From: Sporosarcina luteola
GTDB lineage: Bacteria > Bacillota > Bacilli > Bacillales_A > Planococcaceae
NCBI RefSeq assembly: GCF_023715245.1
Contig: NZ_JAMBNV010000001.1
Span: forward strand, 1,178,001-1,242,000
DNA length: 64,000 nucleotides
Direction of reading: 5' to 3'
The position numbers and the translations under genes are program-made. Below, one piece after another: positions 42,355 through 51,976 of this stretch. How positions within the stretch are numbered: the first letter of the stretch is position 1; the number at the start of each line of letters is the position of its first letter. A model generated the notes under the pieces. The model searched no databases, had not been told where the DNA came from, and saw only the letters and a program-made list of their open reading frames with translations.

Positions 42355-43494
42355 TAGTAGACTCTTTTTCATTCCGAGGATCGTATAAACGGCGACGCTT
42401 ATTAGGATGATGCCAGTGAGCATGAACCCACCCTTGAATGTCAAATCCAAATAGCCGATGAGACTTGAGCCTGCGACGACCCCGATGGAAAAGAATGCGT
42501 AGAAATAGCCGTAAGCCTTTCCGCGGAATTCCGGTGATGAAGAATCGATGAGCAAAGAATTAATGGAAGGGAATAGAAATGCAAAACCTATTCCATACAA
42601 TGCCATTGCCAAATACAGGAGCTGCAACTCTGAAACTTGACTAAGGAAAAGCATACTTGCCCCCATCATCGAGATGCCGAAAGCCAATGTGATCATCGGA
42701 CGTACTTTATCGAAAATACGGTTGATCGGCAGCAGGAATATCAGGATGGCGACGACGCCGAACGTGCTGAGCAGCATGCCCGTCGCTTTTGTGTCAAATC
42801 CGAGCGCCTCGACTTTCAAAGGCAAGACTAAAGCCAACACACCTTGTGAGAACATAAGGAAAAACGCGCCTGCGAAAGCACGGACCATGCCGGGATGCTT
42901 GAACAAATACCGGACTCTGAAATGCTTTGCTTCTTTTGTTCTTTGCTTTTTTTCAAATGAAACAGATCGTAAAACAAAAAATGCGGCGATCGCAAGGATG
43001 AACATAATGACGCCGTTAACTGTCATAATGAATGGAGCACCCGTTTTTGAAGCGACAATGCCGCTATAAGCAGGACCAATGATTGCCGCCATTCCTACAA
43101 AGGCGCCTGAAATGGCTACACTTCGGCCTCGCTTTGATTCTTCGGCACGATTGGCGAGGAATGTAAAGGCAGCAGGGACAATTAGCCCTTCCATGAAGCC
43201 ATGGACGAAGCGAATCCCGAGAAGGGAAGCAGGTCCTATTGCGAAGGAATAAAGAAGCAGAGAAATACCTGATGCAAATAATCCGATAAGCAGAATAGCG
43301 AACGGTCCTCTACGGTCCGTCATGAATCCGGAAATGACATTCCCGATGGTATTGGAAAATGAATACATTCCGACAGCCAACCCCGTCATGAACGATGAAG
43401 CACCTAAGGACAAAGCAAAAGGGCTCATGATAGGAAGTTGTGAAAATAAATCAAAGAAGGAAAAAAAGACGATTATATAAACGAAAGCACGCAT
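42337..43494 (-). CDS. MFS transporter
   Basis: This 385-residue protein of the major facilitator superfamily has 12 predicted membrane segments and the loop 2-3 motif GFMTDRRGPFAILLIG (a GxxxDRxGRR variant). It resembles drug-proton antiporters of Bacillales. The substrate is unknown. It is divergent from ddh across about 150 bp. The stop lies just before the preQ1 leader, and the queF promoter starts inside its last codons. Confidence 0.85.
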   Translation of the reverse strand: MRAFVYIIVFFSFFDLFSQLPIMSPFALSLGASSFMTGLAVGMYSFSNTIGNVISGFMTDRRGPFAILLIGLFASGISLLLYSFAIGPASLLGIRFVHGFMEGLIVPAAFTFLANRAEESKRGRSVAISGAFVGMAAIIGPAYSGIVASKTGAPFIMTVNGVIMFILAIAAFFVLRSVSFEKKQRTKEAKHFRVRYLFKHPGMVRAFAGAFFLMFSQGVLALVLPLKVEALGFDTKATGMLLSTFGVVAILIFLLPINRIFDKVRPMITLAFGISMMGASMLFLSQVSELQLLYLAMALYGIGFAFLFPSINSLLIDSSSPEFRGKAYGYFYAFFSIGVVAGSSLIGYLDLTFKGGFMLTGIILISVAVYTILGMKKSLLLTEGP

Positions 43495-43648
43495 TTGGAA
43501 TCCTCATTTCATAAAATTGACTCATATTCTACTTTACCATGGATGCCGGATTAGGCAAAAGGACAGCTTGTGAACAAAAGAATAATTAGCCAAAATTGTG
43601 GCGAAACGATAAAATGAGAGAATACTTGCAAAGAGAGGGATGGTCATA

Positions 43649-44632
43649 GTGGACACGAAAATCAGAATTGGCATCGCTGGATACGGAAATTTGGGCAAAG
43701 GGGTCGAGTCGGCAATTGCTCAAAACGATGATCTGGAGCTCGTTGGCGTATTCACCCGTAGAGAACCGGGAGACTTGAGAGTGAATAGCGGTGCACCTGT
43801 TTTGCGTTTGAATGAAATCGAAGAACATGTGGATGATATTGACGTACTGATCTTATGCGGGGGTTCGAAAGATGATCTTCCTGAACAAGGACCTGCGCTT
43901 TCGAGGCTGTTCAATACAGTAGACAGCTTTGATACGCATGCTAAGATTCCCGTATACTTTGAAGCGGTAGATGAATCGGCTAGACCGAATGGTAAAACGG
44001 CTATCATTTCCGTAGGATGGGATCCAGGACTATTTTCGATCAACAGGCTTTACGGAGAATCGATTCTTCCTGAGGGTGCAACCTATACGTTCTGGGGGAA
44101 AGGGTTGAGCCAAGGACATTCGGATGCTGTCAGAAGGATCGAGGGGGTCAAAGGGGCAGTCCAATATACGATTCCTGTTGAATCGGCAGTCGAACAGGTG
44201 CGCAACGGATCACAGCCGGAACTGACGACGCGCGACAAGCATACACGTGAATGCTATGTTGTATTGGAAGAAGGTGCCGACGCAGCCGAGGTAGAGCAAG
44301 CGATCGTGACGATGCCCAATTACTTTACAGATTATGATACGACAGTCCATTTCATTACTGAGCAGCAATTGAGAGAAGACCATAGCGCAATGCCTCACGG
44401 CGGTTTTGTCATCCGTAGCGGGAAAACCGGCGCTACGAACAATCAGGTTATGGAATTTTCATTGAAATTGGACAGCAATCCGGAATTCACATCCAGCGTA
44501 CTAGTCGCTTATGCGAGGGCGGCTTACAGGTTGAATAAAAAAGGGGATATAGGCGCAAAAACCGTGTTTGACGTCGCCCCTGGACTGCTTTCTCCGAAGA
44601 GTGCAGCACAGCTTCGCAAAGAAATATTGTGA
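43649..44632 (+). CDS. ddh: meso-Diaminopimelate D-dehydrogenase
   Basis: This enzyme of about 327 residues forms meso-diaminopimelate from tetrahydrodipicolinate in one NADPH- and ammonia-dependent step, bypassing the usual acyl route to lysine. The Rossmann motif is IGIAGYGNLGKGVESAI, and the substrate region includes SVGWDPGLFSINRLYGESIL and TFWGKGLSQGHSDAVRRI. The start is placed at GTG 43649, 9 bp after GAGAGGG; ATG 43640 is only one base from that site. The enzyme is characteristic of a limited set of bacteria, including Lysinibacillus sphaericus. Confidence 0.93.
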   Translation: MDTKIRIGIAGYGNLGKGVESAIAQNDDLELVGVFTRREPGDLRVNSGAPVLRLNEIEEHVDDIDVLILCGGSKDDLPEQGPALSRLFNTVDSFDTHAKIPVYFEAVDESARPNGKTAIISVGWDPGLFSINRLYGESILPEGATYTFWGKGLSQGHSDAVRRIEGVKGAVQYTIPVESAVEQVRNGSQPELTTRDKHTRECYVVLEEGADAAEVEQAIVTMPNYFTDYDTTVHFITEQQLREDHSAMPHGGFVIRSGKTGATNNQVMEFSLKLDSNPEFTSSVLVAYARAAYRLNKKGDIGAKTVFDVAPGLLSPKSAAQLRKEIL

Positions 44633-44708
44633 TTGTGAAAGCACTTCCATTGTTGCTATCTTTCATCTATACTGAATTTGAAGTTTTTTACTTAGGAGGT
44701 CGAAATAA

Positions 44709-45797
44709 ATGTCGAAGATGGATGATACGTTACTCATGCTGAAAGACTTGACGGACGCGAAGGGGATTCCCGGCAATGAACGTGAACCGCGTGAAGTCAT
44801 GAAGAAATATATCGAGCCATACGCTGATGAAATTGAATACGATGGACTCGGATCTTTGATTGCCAAAAAAAGTGGCGATGCAAATGGACCGAAAGTGATG
44901 GTGGCAGGCCACTTGGATGAAGTCGGCTTCATGGTGACGAAAATTGACGATAAAGGATTCATTTCCTTCCAGCCGGTCGGCGGATGGTGGTCGCAAGTCA
45001 TGCTTGCCCAACGAGTGACGATCGTTACGCGTAAAGGGGACACTTTGACGGGCATCATCGGATCGAAGCCTCCTCATATCCTATCTGCGGAAGCCCGGAA
45101 AAAGCCGGTGGACATTAAAGACATGTTCATCGATATCGGAGCTGAATCGAAGAAGGAAGCGATGGAATGGGGCGTTCTGCCCGGTGATATGATCGTTCCG
45201 TATTTCGAATTCACGGTCATGAACAATGATAAATACTTGCTTGCGAAAGCATGGGATAACCGCATTGGCTGTGCAATCGCAATTGACGTCCTGAAAGCGC
45301 TAAAAGGTGAAAATCACCCGAATATCGTATTCGGCGTTGGTGCGGTGCAAGAGGAAATCGGCTTGCGCGGTGCAAAAACGGCTGCTGCAAAAGTGAATCC
45401 GGATATCGGCTTTGCAGTTGACGTAGGCGTTGCGGGAGATACGCCAGGCGTCACTTCAAAGGAATCGACAAGCAAAATGGGCGACGGGCCTCAAATCCTT
45501 CTCTATGATGCATCGATGGTTTCCCATAAAGGTTTGCGTGATCTTGTCGTCGATACGGCAGAAGAACACGGCATCCCATACCAATTCGAGGCGATTCCGG
45601 GCGGAGGAACAGATGCAGGTTCAATCCATGTAAGCGGGAACGGCGTGCCGTCTCTTGCCATTTGCGTCGCAACTCGCTATATCCATTCCCATGCAGCAAT
45701 GCTGCACCGGGATGATTACGAAAATGCGGTGAAATTGATTGTGGAAGTAATCAAGAAGCTCGACCTTGACACAGTTGATCAAATCATTTTTCAATAA
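44709..45797 (+). CDS. M42-family aminopeptidase (YsdC-like)
   Basis: This 362-residue co-catalytic metallopeptidase belongs to the tetrahedral aminopeptidase group. Metal ligands and catalytic residues are visible: [11 protein letters not shown] (His/Asp), [11 protein letters not shown] (bridging Asp), QEEIGLRG (catalytic Glu pair), [12 protein letters not shown] and [16 protein letters not shown] (His). It degrades short peptides in the cytoplasm. The start follows AGGAGGTCG. In B. subtilis the homologue ysdC lies beside ysdB; here it has moved next to ddh and argF. Confidence 0.93.
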   Translation: MSKMDDTLLMLKDLTDAKGIPGNEREPREVMKKYIEPYADEIEYDGLGSLIAKKSGDANGPKVMVAGHLDEVGFMVTKIDDKGFISFQPVGGWWSQVMLAQRVTIVTRKGDTLTGIIGSKPPHILSAEARKKPVDIKDMFIDIGAESKKEAMEWGVLPGDMIVPYFEFTVMNNDKYLLAKAWDNRIGCAIAIDVLKALKGENHPNIVFGVGAVQEEIGLRGAKTAAAKVNPDIGFAVDVGVAGDTPGVTSKESTSKMGDGPQILLYDASMVSHKGLRDLVVDTAEEHGIPYQFEAIPGGGTDAGSIHVSGNGVPSLAICVATRYIHSHAAMLHRDDYENAVKLIVEVIKKLDLDTVDQIIFQ

Positions 45798-45808
45798 GGA
45801 CTGATAGG

Positions 45809-45843
45809 AAAGATCGTGCCTGCTAGAGGTGCGATCTTTTTTA
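45809..45843 (+). terminator. Intrinsic terminator after the M42 gene
   Basis: AAAGATCG-TGCCTGCTAGAGGTG-CGATCTTTTTT. Confidence 0.8.
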
Positions 45844-45853
45844 TACATATATA

Positions 45854-45900
45854 TGTGAATAAATGCATATTGGTAAATTCTTATCTAATGAATAAAAAAC
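45854..45900 (+). promoter_or_regulatory. Possible arginine-repressor (ArgR/AhrC) boxes upstream of argF
   Basis: TGTGAATAAATGCATA (45854-45869) and AATGAATAAAAAAC (45887-45900) each match much of the Bacillus ARG box CATGAATAAAAATKCAAK. The first has a 2-nt gap. Moderate evidence only. Confidence 0.35.
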
Positions 45901-46026
45901 CATTAGTAAAGCATACTTCTGACTAACTAAGTATTTCTAGATTGCTCATAATAATTCATTTGACTTTATAAATATACGTACATATAATGAAACATACAAA
46001 CCATATTCAGGATGGAGATGATCATT

Positions 46027-47001
46027 TTGGTGAAAATGCATATATCGACATTAAAAACTGCGAAAAAAATTGAAGGTCAGCTAAAAGGCCGTGATTTGTT
46101 GACGTTATTGGACTATACGAGTGAAGAAATCGATTATTTATTGCAAAAAGCGTTGGTGATGAAGAAAGAAGTAATTGCAGGAAAAATTCCCCCCATACTG
46201 CAAGGGAAGACACTCGGCATGATTTTTGAAAAACATTCCACACGTACAAGGATTTCATTCGAAGTCGGCATGGTACAGCTTGGCGGCCATGCGATGTATA
46301 TGAATGCGAATGATCTTCAAATCGGACGCGGAGAATCGGTGCATGATACCGGAAAAGTATTGTCGGGGTACTTGGACGCTGTCATGATTCGAGCAAACTC
46401 GCATGAAATGGTGGAAGAGCTAGCGAAGCATTCATCAATCCCCGTTATCAATGGACTGACGGATATGTATCATCCATGCCAAGCGCTTGCGGATTTATTG
46501 ACGATGATCGAAGTGAAAGGGTCTATTGCCGGCAAGAAACTCGCTTATGTAGGCGACGGAAATAATGTTGCCCATTCGTTGGTCATTGGGGCGGCGAGTA
46601 TGGGGATGCATGTAGCGGTCGCAACGCCTAAAGGGTATGAGTTCAATTCCGACCTTTATGTGGAAGCTGAAAAAATTGCTGCGGCGAATGGCGGATCCGT
46701 CTTACAGACAAACAATCCTATTGAAGCGGTGAGAAACGCAGATGTCGTCTATACGGACGTCTGGGCGAGCATGGGGCAGGAGGAAGAGGCTGCTGCGCGA
46801 CTTGAAGCATTCAAAGGGTTCCAGATAAACGATCAGCTTGTTGCAAATGCAAAGAAAGACTATATGTTTTTACATTGCTTGCCGGCCCACCGTGAAGAAG
46901 AGGTTGCGACTTCCGTAATTGACGGTCCGAATTCGTATGTTTTTCAGCAGGCGGAGAACAGATTGCATGCACAAAAAGCTGTATTGGCGGCTTTACTGTA
47001 G
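46027..47001 (+). CDS. argF: Ornithine carbamoyltransferase
   Basis: This protein of about 324 residues makes citrulline from ornithine and carbamoyl phosphate. The carbamoyl-phosphate site is STRTRISFE. HPCQALADLLT and the ornithine-site FLHCLPAHREEEV are present and distinguish it from aspartate carbamoyltransferase. Several in-frame starts exist; TTG 46027 has the best spacing (9 bp) from GGAGATGATC, with GTG 46030 close behind. ATG 46012 overlaps the ribosome binding site. It is a lone arginine gene with no other arg or arc genes adjacent. A biosynthetic role is inferred; a catabolic ArcB cannot be excluded. Confidence 0.93.
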   Translation: MVKMHISTLKTAKKIEGQLKGRDLLTLLDYTSEEIDYLLQKALVMKKEVIAGKIPPILQGKTLGMIFEKHSTRTRISFEVGMVQLGGHAMYMNANDLQIGRGESVHDTGKVLSGYLDAVMIRANSHEMVEELAKHSSIPVINGLTDMYHPCQALADLLTMIEVKGSIAGKKLAYVGDGNNVAHSLVIGAASMGMHVAVATPKGYEFNSDLYVEAEKIAAANGGSVLQTNNPIEAVRNADVVYTDVWASMGQEEEAAARLEAFKGFQINDQLVANAKKDYMFLHCLPAHREEEVATSVIDGPNSYVFQQAENRLHAQKAVLAALL

Positions 47002-47013
47002 GGAATTATGTTC

Positions 47014-47061
47014 AAAGAACGGTAAAAGCCACTCAGATGAGTGGCTTTTACCGTTCTTTAT
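47014..47061. terminator. Bidirectional terminator between argF and sspI
   Basis: The stem starts AAAGAACGGTAAAAGCCACTC and is mirrored after AGAT. It overlaps the sspI stop codon. Confidence 0.9.
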
Positions 47062-47273
47062 GATCCTGCAGAGAACGCCTGGGCAAGTTCACCGCTGATT
47101 TTCGACTTTTCCTGTTCATCGGCATTGACCCACAGCTTTTCAAAAAATACTCCTAGACCTGGTAATAAATGTTCTTCGCCTCGCTGTAATGCATCCTCAA
47201 CAACGCTTCGAATATCGGTCGCCGAGTTATTCGACATATTAGCGGCGATGGCGTCACGAATTTGAAAATTCAT
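47058..47273 (-). CDS. sspI: Small acid-soluble spore protein I
   Basis: This 71-residue protein matches SspI, a minor spore-core protein made in the forespore: MNFQIRDAIAANMSNNSATD, then VVEDALQRGEEHLLPGLGVF. It is divergent from the rRNA methylase gene ysgA, as in B. subtilis. The ribosome binding site is AGGAGGATG. A weak SigG-like promoter is possible (GTATA near 47322-47318 on the minus strand). It shows that the organism forms endospores. Confidence 0.95.
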   Translation of the reverse strand: MNFQIRDAIAANMSNNSATDIRSVVEDALQRGEEHLLPGLGVFFEKLWVNADEQEKSKISGELAQAFSAGS

Positions 47274-47364
47274 CTTATCATCCTCCTGCCATCATTTTGT
47301 ACACATTGATCGCCAACTATACGGACATTTGTTACACTAGAAGAAAAAGGATGTCGCACAATAC

Positions 47365-48129
47365 ATGAAAAGAATCGAATCAACGCAAAATGCGCTCGTA
47401 AAACATTGGAAAAAGCTTGTAACGTCTAAGAAGGATCGCGATAAATCTGAAGAATTCCTCGTTGAAGGCTTCCATCTCGTCGAAGAGGCTATGAAGAAGG
47501 AAGGGACAATCCTTCATTTAATTGTTAGGGAGGATTTGGAACTTCCTGCTAGTTGGAAAACCGATAATCTACAACTTATCCAAGTAACAAAGGCGGTTGC
47601 AAAAGAACTGGTAGAGACAGAGCAGTCACAAGGAATATTTGCTCATTGCCGTCAGCCGGAACATTCAGGTGAGGAAGCTGACAGCTGGAAGAAGCTTTTA
47701 TTCATCGATGCTGTACAGGATCCGGGAAATATCGGAACAATGATCCGGACTGCGGATGCTGCTGGAATGGATGCAGTTATCCTCGGGAAAGGTTCAGCGG
47801 ATCCATTCAATCCTAAAACAGTGCGTTCCGCTCAAGGATCTCATTTCCATATCCCTGTCGTGAAAGGGGAGCTCGGTGAATGGATTGACCGGGCAAAGTC
47901 GTCCGGCATCAAAGTCATCGGAACGGGTTTGCACAATGCCGTCGATCATTTCACTGTAAGTCCGTTGAGTGAATTTGCGCTAATCGTTGGAAATGAAGGA
48001 AGTGGAGTTGCCGCCGAATACTTATCGAAAGCCGATGACATCGTGAAGATTCCATTGTACGGAAAAGCGGAATCATTGAATGTCGCCATTGCTGCGGGCA
48101 TCCTGCTTTATACGTACGGTAAGCAATGA
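47365..48129 (+). CDS. ysgA: TrmH/SpoU-family RNA 2'-O-methyltransferase (YsgA)
   Basis: This 254-residue SPOUT methyltransferase has an N-terminal substrate-binding domain (about 1-95) and a knotted catalytic domain with the three SpoU motifs: DPGNIGTMIRTADAAG (about 114-129), VGNEGSGVAAEYL and IPLYGKAESLNVAIAAGILLY. Candidate substrate is 23S rRNA, by homology only. It lies upstream of pheS in the conserved order. ATG 47365 lies about 15 bp after an AAGGATG stretch. Confidence 0.92.
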   Translation: MKRIESTQNALVKHWKKLVTSKKDRDKSEEFLVEGFHLVEEAMKKEGTILHLIVREDLELPASWKTDNLQLIQVTKAVAKELVETEQSQGIFAHCRQPEHSGEEADSWKKLLFIDAVQDPGNIGTMIRTADAAGMDAVILGKGSADPFNPKTVRSAQGSHFHIPVVKGELGEWIDRAKSSGIKVIGTGLHNAVDHFTVSPLSEFALIVGNEGSGVAAEYLSKADDIVKIPLYGKAESLNVAIAAGILLYTYGKQ

Positions 48130-48137
48130 GATCTATG

Positions 48138-48166
48138 TTGATGAACAAAACGAAATCGGGTATAGT
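48138..48166 (+). promoter_or_regulatory. Promoter of the pheST T-box transcript
   Basis: TTGATG (48138-48143), 17-bp spacer, TATAGT (48161-48166). Confidence 0.75.
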
Positions 48167-48174
48167 AAAGTTGT

Positions 48175-48432
48175 ATATAATTTTCTAATGGCTATGACCG
48201 GGAAAAGTAAACAGTATGAAACCGACAGGAAATCGGCGCCTTGACTGAGAGCGCGGATAGGCGAAACACTGTTGAAGTTCACCCCGCGAGCTGCCGCTTG
48301 GACCAGTGCAAACTGTAAAGGCGTGCCGGTAGAGGGCCGTTATTCCAAATGAAGTGATTATGCGTTCTGCATAATAATCAGGGTGGTACCGCGAACTCGT
48401 CCTCGTCCCTTTTTTGGGGCGGGGTTTTTTTA
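48175..48432 (+). promoter_or_regulatory. T-box leader of pheS-pheT (Phe, specifier TTC)
   Basis: The leader holds stem I with the specifier TTC at 48278-48280 (GAAG-TTC-ACC), the T-box GGGTGGTACCGCGAAC (48381-48396) and a terminator (CTCGTCCC-TTTTTT-GGGGCGGGG, then T7). It senses uncharged tRNA-Phe. Confidence 0.95.
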
Positions 48433-48451
48433 TTTTGAAAGGAGAATGACA

Positions 48452-49489
48452 ATGGAACAGCAACTGCAGCAATTGAAAGAAGAAGCGTTGACGAAAATCC
48501 AGGAAGCATCGTCCGTCAAGGAATTAAATGACGTCCGTGTCGCTTACCTCGGCAAGAAAGGTCCCATTACCGATTTGTTGAAAGGGATGGGGAAACTGCC
48601 AGCTGAAGAACGTCCTAAGATGGGGGCGCTCGTCAACGTCGTCCGTGAAGCGGTGACGGAATCACTGGAAGCGAAAATGACGAAACTGGAAGAAGAAGCG
48701 ATCAATGCGCAATTGGAAAAAGAAGCGATCGACGTCACTTTGCCTGGCCGTCCGGCACCAACAGGCAATCATCATCCACTGACACGCGTAGTTGAAGAAA
48801 TAGAAGACTTCTTCATCAGCATGGGCTATGAAATCGCAGAAGGCCCTGAAGTGGAAAAGGATTATTACAACTTTGAAGCGCTCAATTTGCCGAAAGGGCA
48901 TCCGGCGCGTGATATGCAGGATTCCTTCTATATTTCCGAGGAAATTCTTCTTCGAACACATACATCGCCGGTACAAGCAAGAACGATGGAGGCGAAAGGC
49001 GGAAGTTCCATCAAAATCATCTGCCCGGGCAAAGTGTATCGCCGGGATAGCGACGATGCAACGCATTCCCACCAATTCACGCAAATCGAAGGACTCGTTG
49101 TAGGAGAAGATATTCGTATGAGCGACTTGAAAGGGACGCTCGACCTGTTCGCAAAGAAAATGTTCGGTGCAGATCGTGAAATCCGTTTGCGTCCAAGCTT
49201 CTTCCCTTTCACTGAACCATCCGTTGAAATGGACATTTCCTGCTTCAAATGCGGAGGGGACGGCTGTAATGTTTGTAAGAAGACGGGATGGATCGAAATT
49301 TTAGGTGCAGGAATGGTGCATCCGAATGTACTGAAAATGGCGGGCTACGACCCTGCAGTCGTAACAGGATTCGCATTCGGTATGGGACCTGAGCGGATTG
49401 CGATGCTGAAATATGGTGTGGAAGATATCCGTCATTTCTATACGAATGACGTACGTTTCATATCACAATTCCATCGGACGGAAGCTTAA
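48452..49489 (+). CDS. pheS: Phenylalanyl-tRNA synthetase alpha subunit
   Basis: This 345-residue catalytic subunit has an N-terminal coiled coil (about 1-85) and a class II core: motif 1 around [23 protein letters not shown], motif 2 [21 protein letters not shown], motif 3 [17 protein letters not shown]. The start is ATG 48452, 9 bp after AAAGGAGA; the frame upstream lies within the T-box leader. Followed after 12 bp by pheT. Confidence 0.98.
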   Translation: MEQQLQQLKEEALTKIQEASSVKELNDVRVAYLGKKGPITDLLKGMGKLPAEERPKMGALVNVVREAVTESLEAKMTKLEEEAINAQLEKEAIDVTLPGRPAPTGNHHPLTRVVEEIEDFFISMGYEIAEGPEVEKDYYNFEALNLPKGHPARDMQDSFYISEEILLRTHTSPVQARTMEAKGGSSIKIICPGKVYRRDSDDATHSHQFTQIEGLVVGEDIRMSDLKGTLDLFAKKMFGADREIRLRPSFFPFTEPSVEMDISCFKCGGDGCNVCKKTGWIEILGAGMVHPNVLKMAGYDPAVVTGFAFGMGPERIAMLKYGVEDIRHFYTNDVRFISQFHRTEA

Positions 49490-49501
49490 GGAGGAGATAA
49501 A

Positions 49502-51913
49502 ATGTTAGTATCAACGAAATGGCTAAATGAGTACGTCAATATAAACGGAATCAATCCTGCAGATTTAGCAGAAAGAATTACACGTTCCGGCATCGAGGTG
49601 GATTCCATCATCGATCGTTCGCATGGGATGACCAATGTCGTTGTTGGACATGTGGTGGAGTGCGTGAAGCATCCCGAAGCGGATAAATTGAACATCTGCC
49701 AAGTGGATGTTGGTGAAGAGATTACACAAATCATTTGTGGAGCGCCGAATGTCGCGCAAGGACAAAAAGTGATTGTTGCGCGGCCCGGAGCGGTTCTTCC
49801 AGGAGATTTTAAGATTAAAAAAGCGAAACTGCGCGGTGAAGAATCGAATGGCATGATCTGTTCTTTGCAAGAACTTGGAATCGAAGGGAAACTTGTTCCA
49901 AAAGCTTACGCGGAAGGCATTTATGTGTTGCCTGAAGACGCGGTTCCGGGTGAAAATGCTCTTCCATTGCTTGGCTTGGACGATACAGTGCTCGAATTCG
50001 ACTTGACTCCGAACCGCTCAGATGCGCTAAGCATGCTAGGTGTCGCTTATGAAGTCAGCGCGATTTTATCCCAAGGGATTGCACTTCCGAAAATCGATTA
50101 TCCTACGGCAGCGGAAAAAGCGGAAGATTTACTGAAGCTCCGTGTAGATGCAACCGTCGACAATCCGATGTACGTAGCAAAAGTCGTGAAGAATATCAAA
50201 GTGGCGGAATCTCCATTATGGCTCCAAAATGCGTTGATGGCTTCAGGCATCCGTCCTCATAATAATGTTGTGGATATTACTAATTATGTCTTAATGGAGT
50301 ATGGTCAGCCATTGCATGCATTCGATTACGACCGTCTTGAGACGGGTGAAATCGTTGTTCGTCATGCAGAAGCGGACGAAGTGATGACGACATTGGATGA
50401 TGTTGAACGGAAATTGAACCCTCAAAACCTTGTCATTACGAATGGAAAAGAGCCTGTAGCTCTAGCAGGCGTCATGGGGGGAGCGAATTCGGAGGTTCAT
50501 GACGGAACAACAACTGTTGTCATTGAATCCGCTTATTTCGCACCTTCATCAGTTCGACGCACTTCAAAAGAAGTCGGACTTCGAAGCGATGCTAGCACAC
50601 GTTTCGAAAAAGGCGTTGATCCAAACCGGGTTGAGGAAGCGGCAGAACGTGCAGCGCAGCTAATGGCAGAGCTGGCAGGCGGGGAAGTCCTCGCAGGATC
50701 GGTCATCTTTGATGAACTTGATAAAACGGCAGAACGCATTACAGTTTCACCGGATTACATTAATAGCCGCCTCGGCATGAAGATATCGATGGATGAAATG
50801 CTGACCATTTTGGAACGTCTACGTATTCCTACGCAGGCAATCAATGGCCAGCTGGTTATCGATGCGCCGACACGCAGGCAGGATTTGAAGATCAGGGAAG
50901 ATATTATCGAGGAAATTGCACGTATGCACGGATACGATGAAATTCCGAAAACACTCCCTGTATTCGAATCGACGCCGGGCGGATTGACGCCATACCAAGC
51001 GAAGCGTCGGATTGTCCGTCAGTTCCTTGAAGGGGCGGGACTTTATCAGGCAGTCACGTATTCATTGACATCGAAGGAGCAGGCGCAAGCGTTTGCTTTG
51101 GAGACGGCTCCAGTAACGGAATTGCTAATGCCGATGAGCGAAGACCGGAGCGTGCTTCGTCAAAGTCTGATTCCACATCTATTGGAGGCGGCAACGTATA
51201 ACGTTGCACGTCGCATGGATTCAGTTGCACTTTACGAAACAGGCTCTGTCTTCCTCGGGGAAGAAGAGGATGGACTTCCTCGCGAAGTGGAGCATGTGTC
51301 AGCGGTAGTGACAGGCAAATGGGTGAACCATGATTGGCAAGCAGAGACGAAGAAAGTTGATTTTTATGTAGTCAAAGGGATTGTAGAAGGCATGATGGAC
51401 CTTCTAGGCTTGTTGGATGGCCTGTCGTTTGAAAAGGAAGTAGTAGATGGCATGCATCCGGGACGGACGGCTGCAGTTCTATTGCACGGGGAACGAATTG
51501 GCCTAATTGGTCAAATCCATCCAACCGAGCAGAAGAAGCGTGATTTGAAAGAGACGTATGTAATGGAGTTAAATCTCGAAAGAATCCTATCTGCCGAAAC
51601 GGATGAGCTTTTATATGTTCCGGTTCCACGTTACCCATCCATTTCACGGGATATTGCACTCGTTGTCGCGAGCGAAACTTCCGCAGGCATGCTGGAAGCA
51701 ATCATCAGACAGGCGGGCGGCAAGCTGTTGAAAGATGTGAAGCTGTTCGATTTGTATGAAGGGGATAAAGTTGAGGAAGGCAAGAAATCACTTGCGTTCT
51801 CAATGACTTATTTTGACCCGGAACGAACATTGACGGACGAAGAAGTCGTCAAGGCGCATGAAAAGGTATTGAAAGCATTAACAGAGGAAGCAGACGCGCA
51901 GCTTCGCGGATAA
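49502..51913 (+). CDS. pheT: Phenylalanyl-tRNA synthetase beta subunit
   Basis: This 803-residue subunit of the (alpha-beta)2 enzyme carries the editing site and tRNA-binding parts. It has an N-terminal EMAP/OB tRNA-binding domain (about 40-150: GHVVECVKHPEADKLNICQV), B3/B4 editing domain (about 210-385), B5 domains (about 405-475), the catalytic-like core (about 485-690) and a ferredoxin-fold anticodon-binding domain (about 710-802: YPSISRDIALVV). The ribosome binding site is AAGGAGGAG. Co-transcribed with pheS. Confidence 0.98.
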   Translation: MLVSTKWLNEYVNINGINPADLAERITRSGIEVDSIIDRSHGMTNVVVGHVVECVKHPEADKLNICQVDVGEEITQIICGAPNVAQGQKVIVARPGAVLPGDFKIKKAKLRGEESNGMICSLQELGIEGKLVPKAYAEGIYVLPEDAVPGENALPLLGLDDTVLEFDLTPNRSDALSMLGVAYEVSAILSQGIALPKIDYPTAAEKAEDLLKLRVDATVDNPMYVAKVVKNIKVAESPLWLQNALMASGIRPHNNVVDITNYVLMEYGQPLHAFDYDRLETGEIVVRHAEADEVMTTLDDVERKLNPQNLVITNGKEPVALAGVMGGANSEVHDGTTTVVIESAYFAPSSVRRTSKEVGLRSDASTRFEKGVDPNRVEEAAERAAQLMAELAGGEVLAGSVIFDELDKTAERITVSPDYINSRLGMKISMDEMLTILERLRIPTQAINGQLVIDAPTRRQDLKIREDIIEEIARMHGYDEIPKTLPVFESTPGGLTPYQAKRRIVRQFLEGAGLYQAVTYSLTSKEQAQAFALETAPVTELLMPMSEDRSVLRQSLIPHLLEAATYNVARRMDSVALYETGSVFLGEEEDGLPREVEHVSAVVTGKWVNHDWQAETKKVDFYVVKGIVEGMMDLLGLLDGLSFEKEVVDGMHPGRTAAVLLHGERIGLIGQIHPTEQKKRDLKETYVMELNLERILSAETDELLYVPVPRYPSISRDIALVVASETSAGMLEAIIRQAGGKLLKDVKLFDLYEGDKVEEGKKSLAFSMTYFDPERTLTDEEVVKAHEKVLKALTEEADAQLRG

Positions 51914-51917
51914 AACG

Positions 51918-51962
51918 AAAGACCGCTTATGGGGAATGTATCTCCATAAGCGGTCTTTTTTC
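51918..51962 (+). terminator. Intrinsic terminator of pheST
   Basis: AAAGACCGCTTATGG-GGAATGTAT-CTCCATAAGCGGTCTTT plus T3. Confidence 0.9.
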
Positions 51963-51976
51963 TGTTAATGAAGGTC

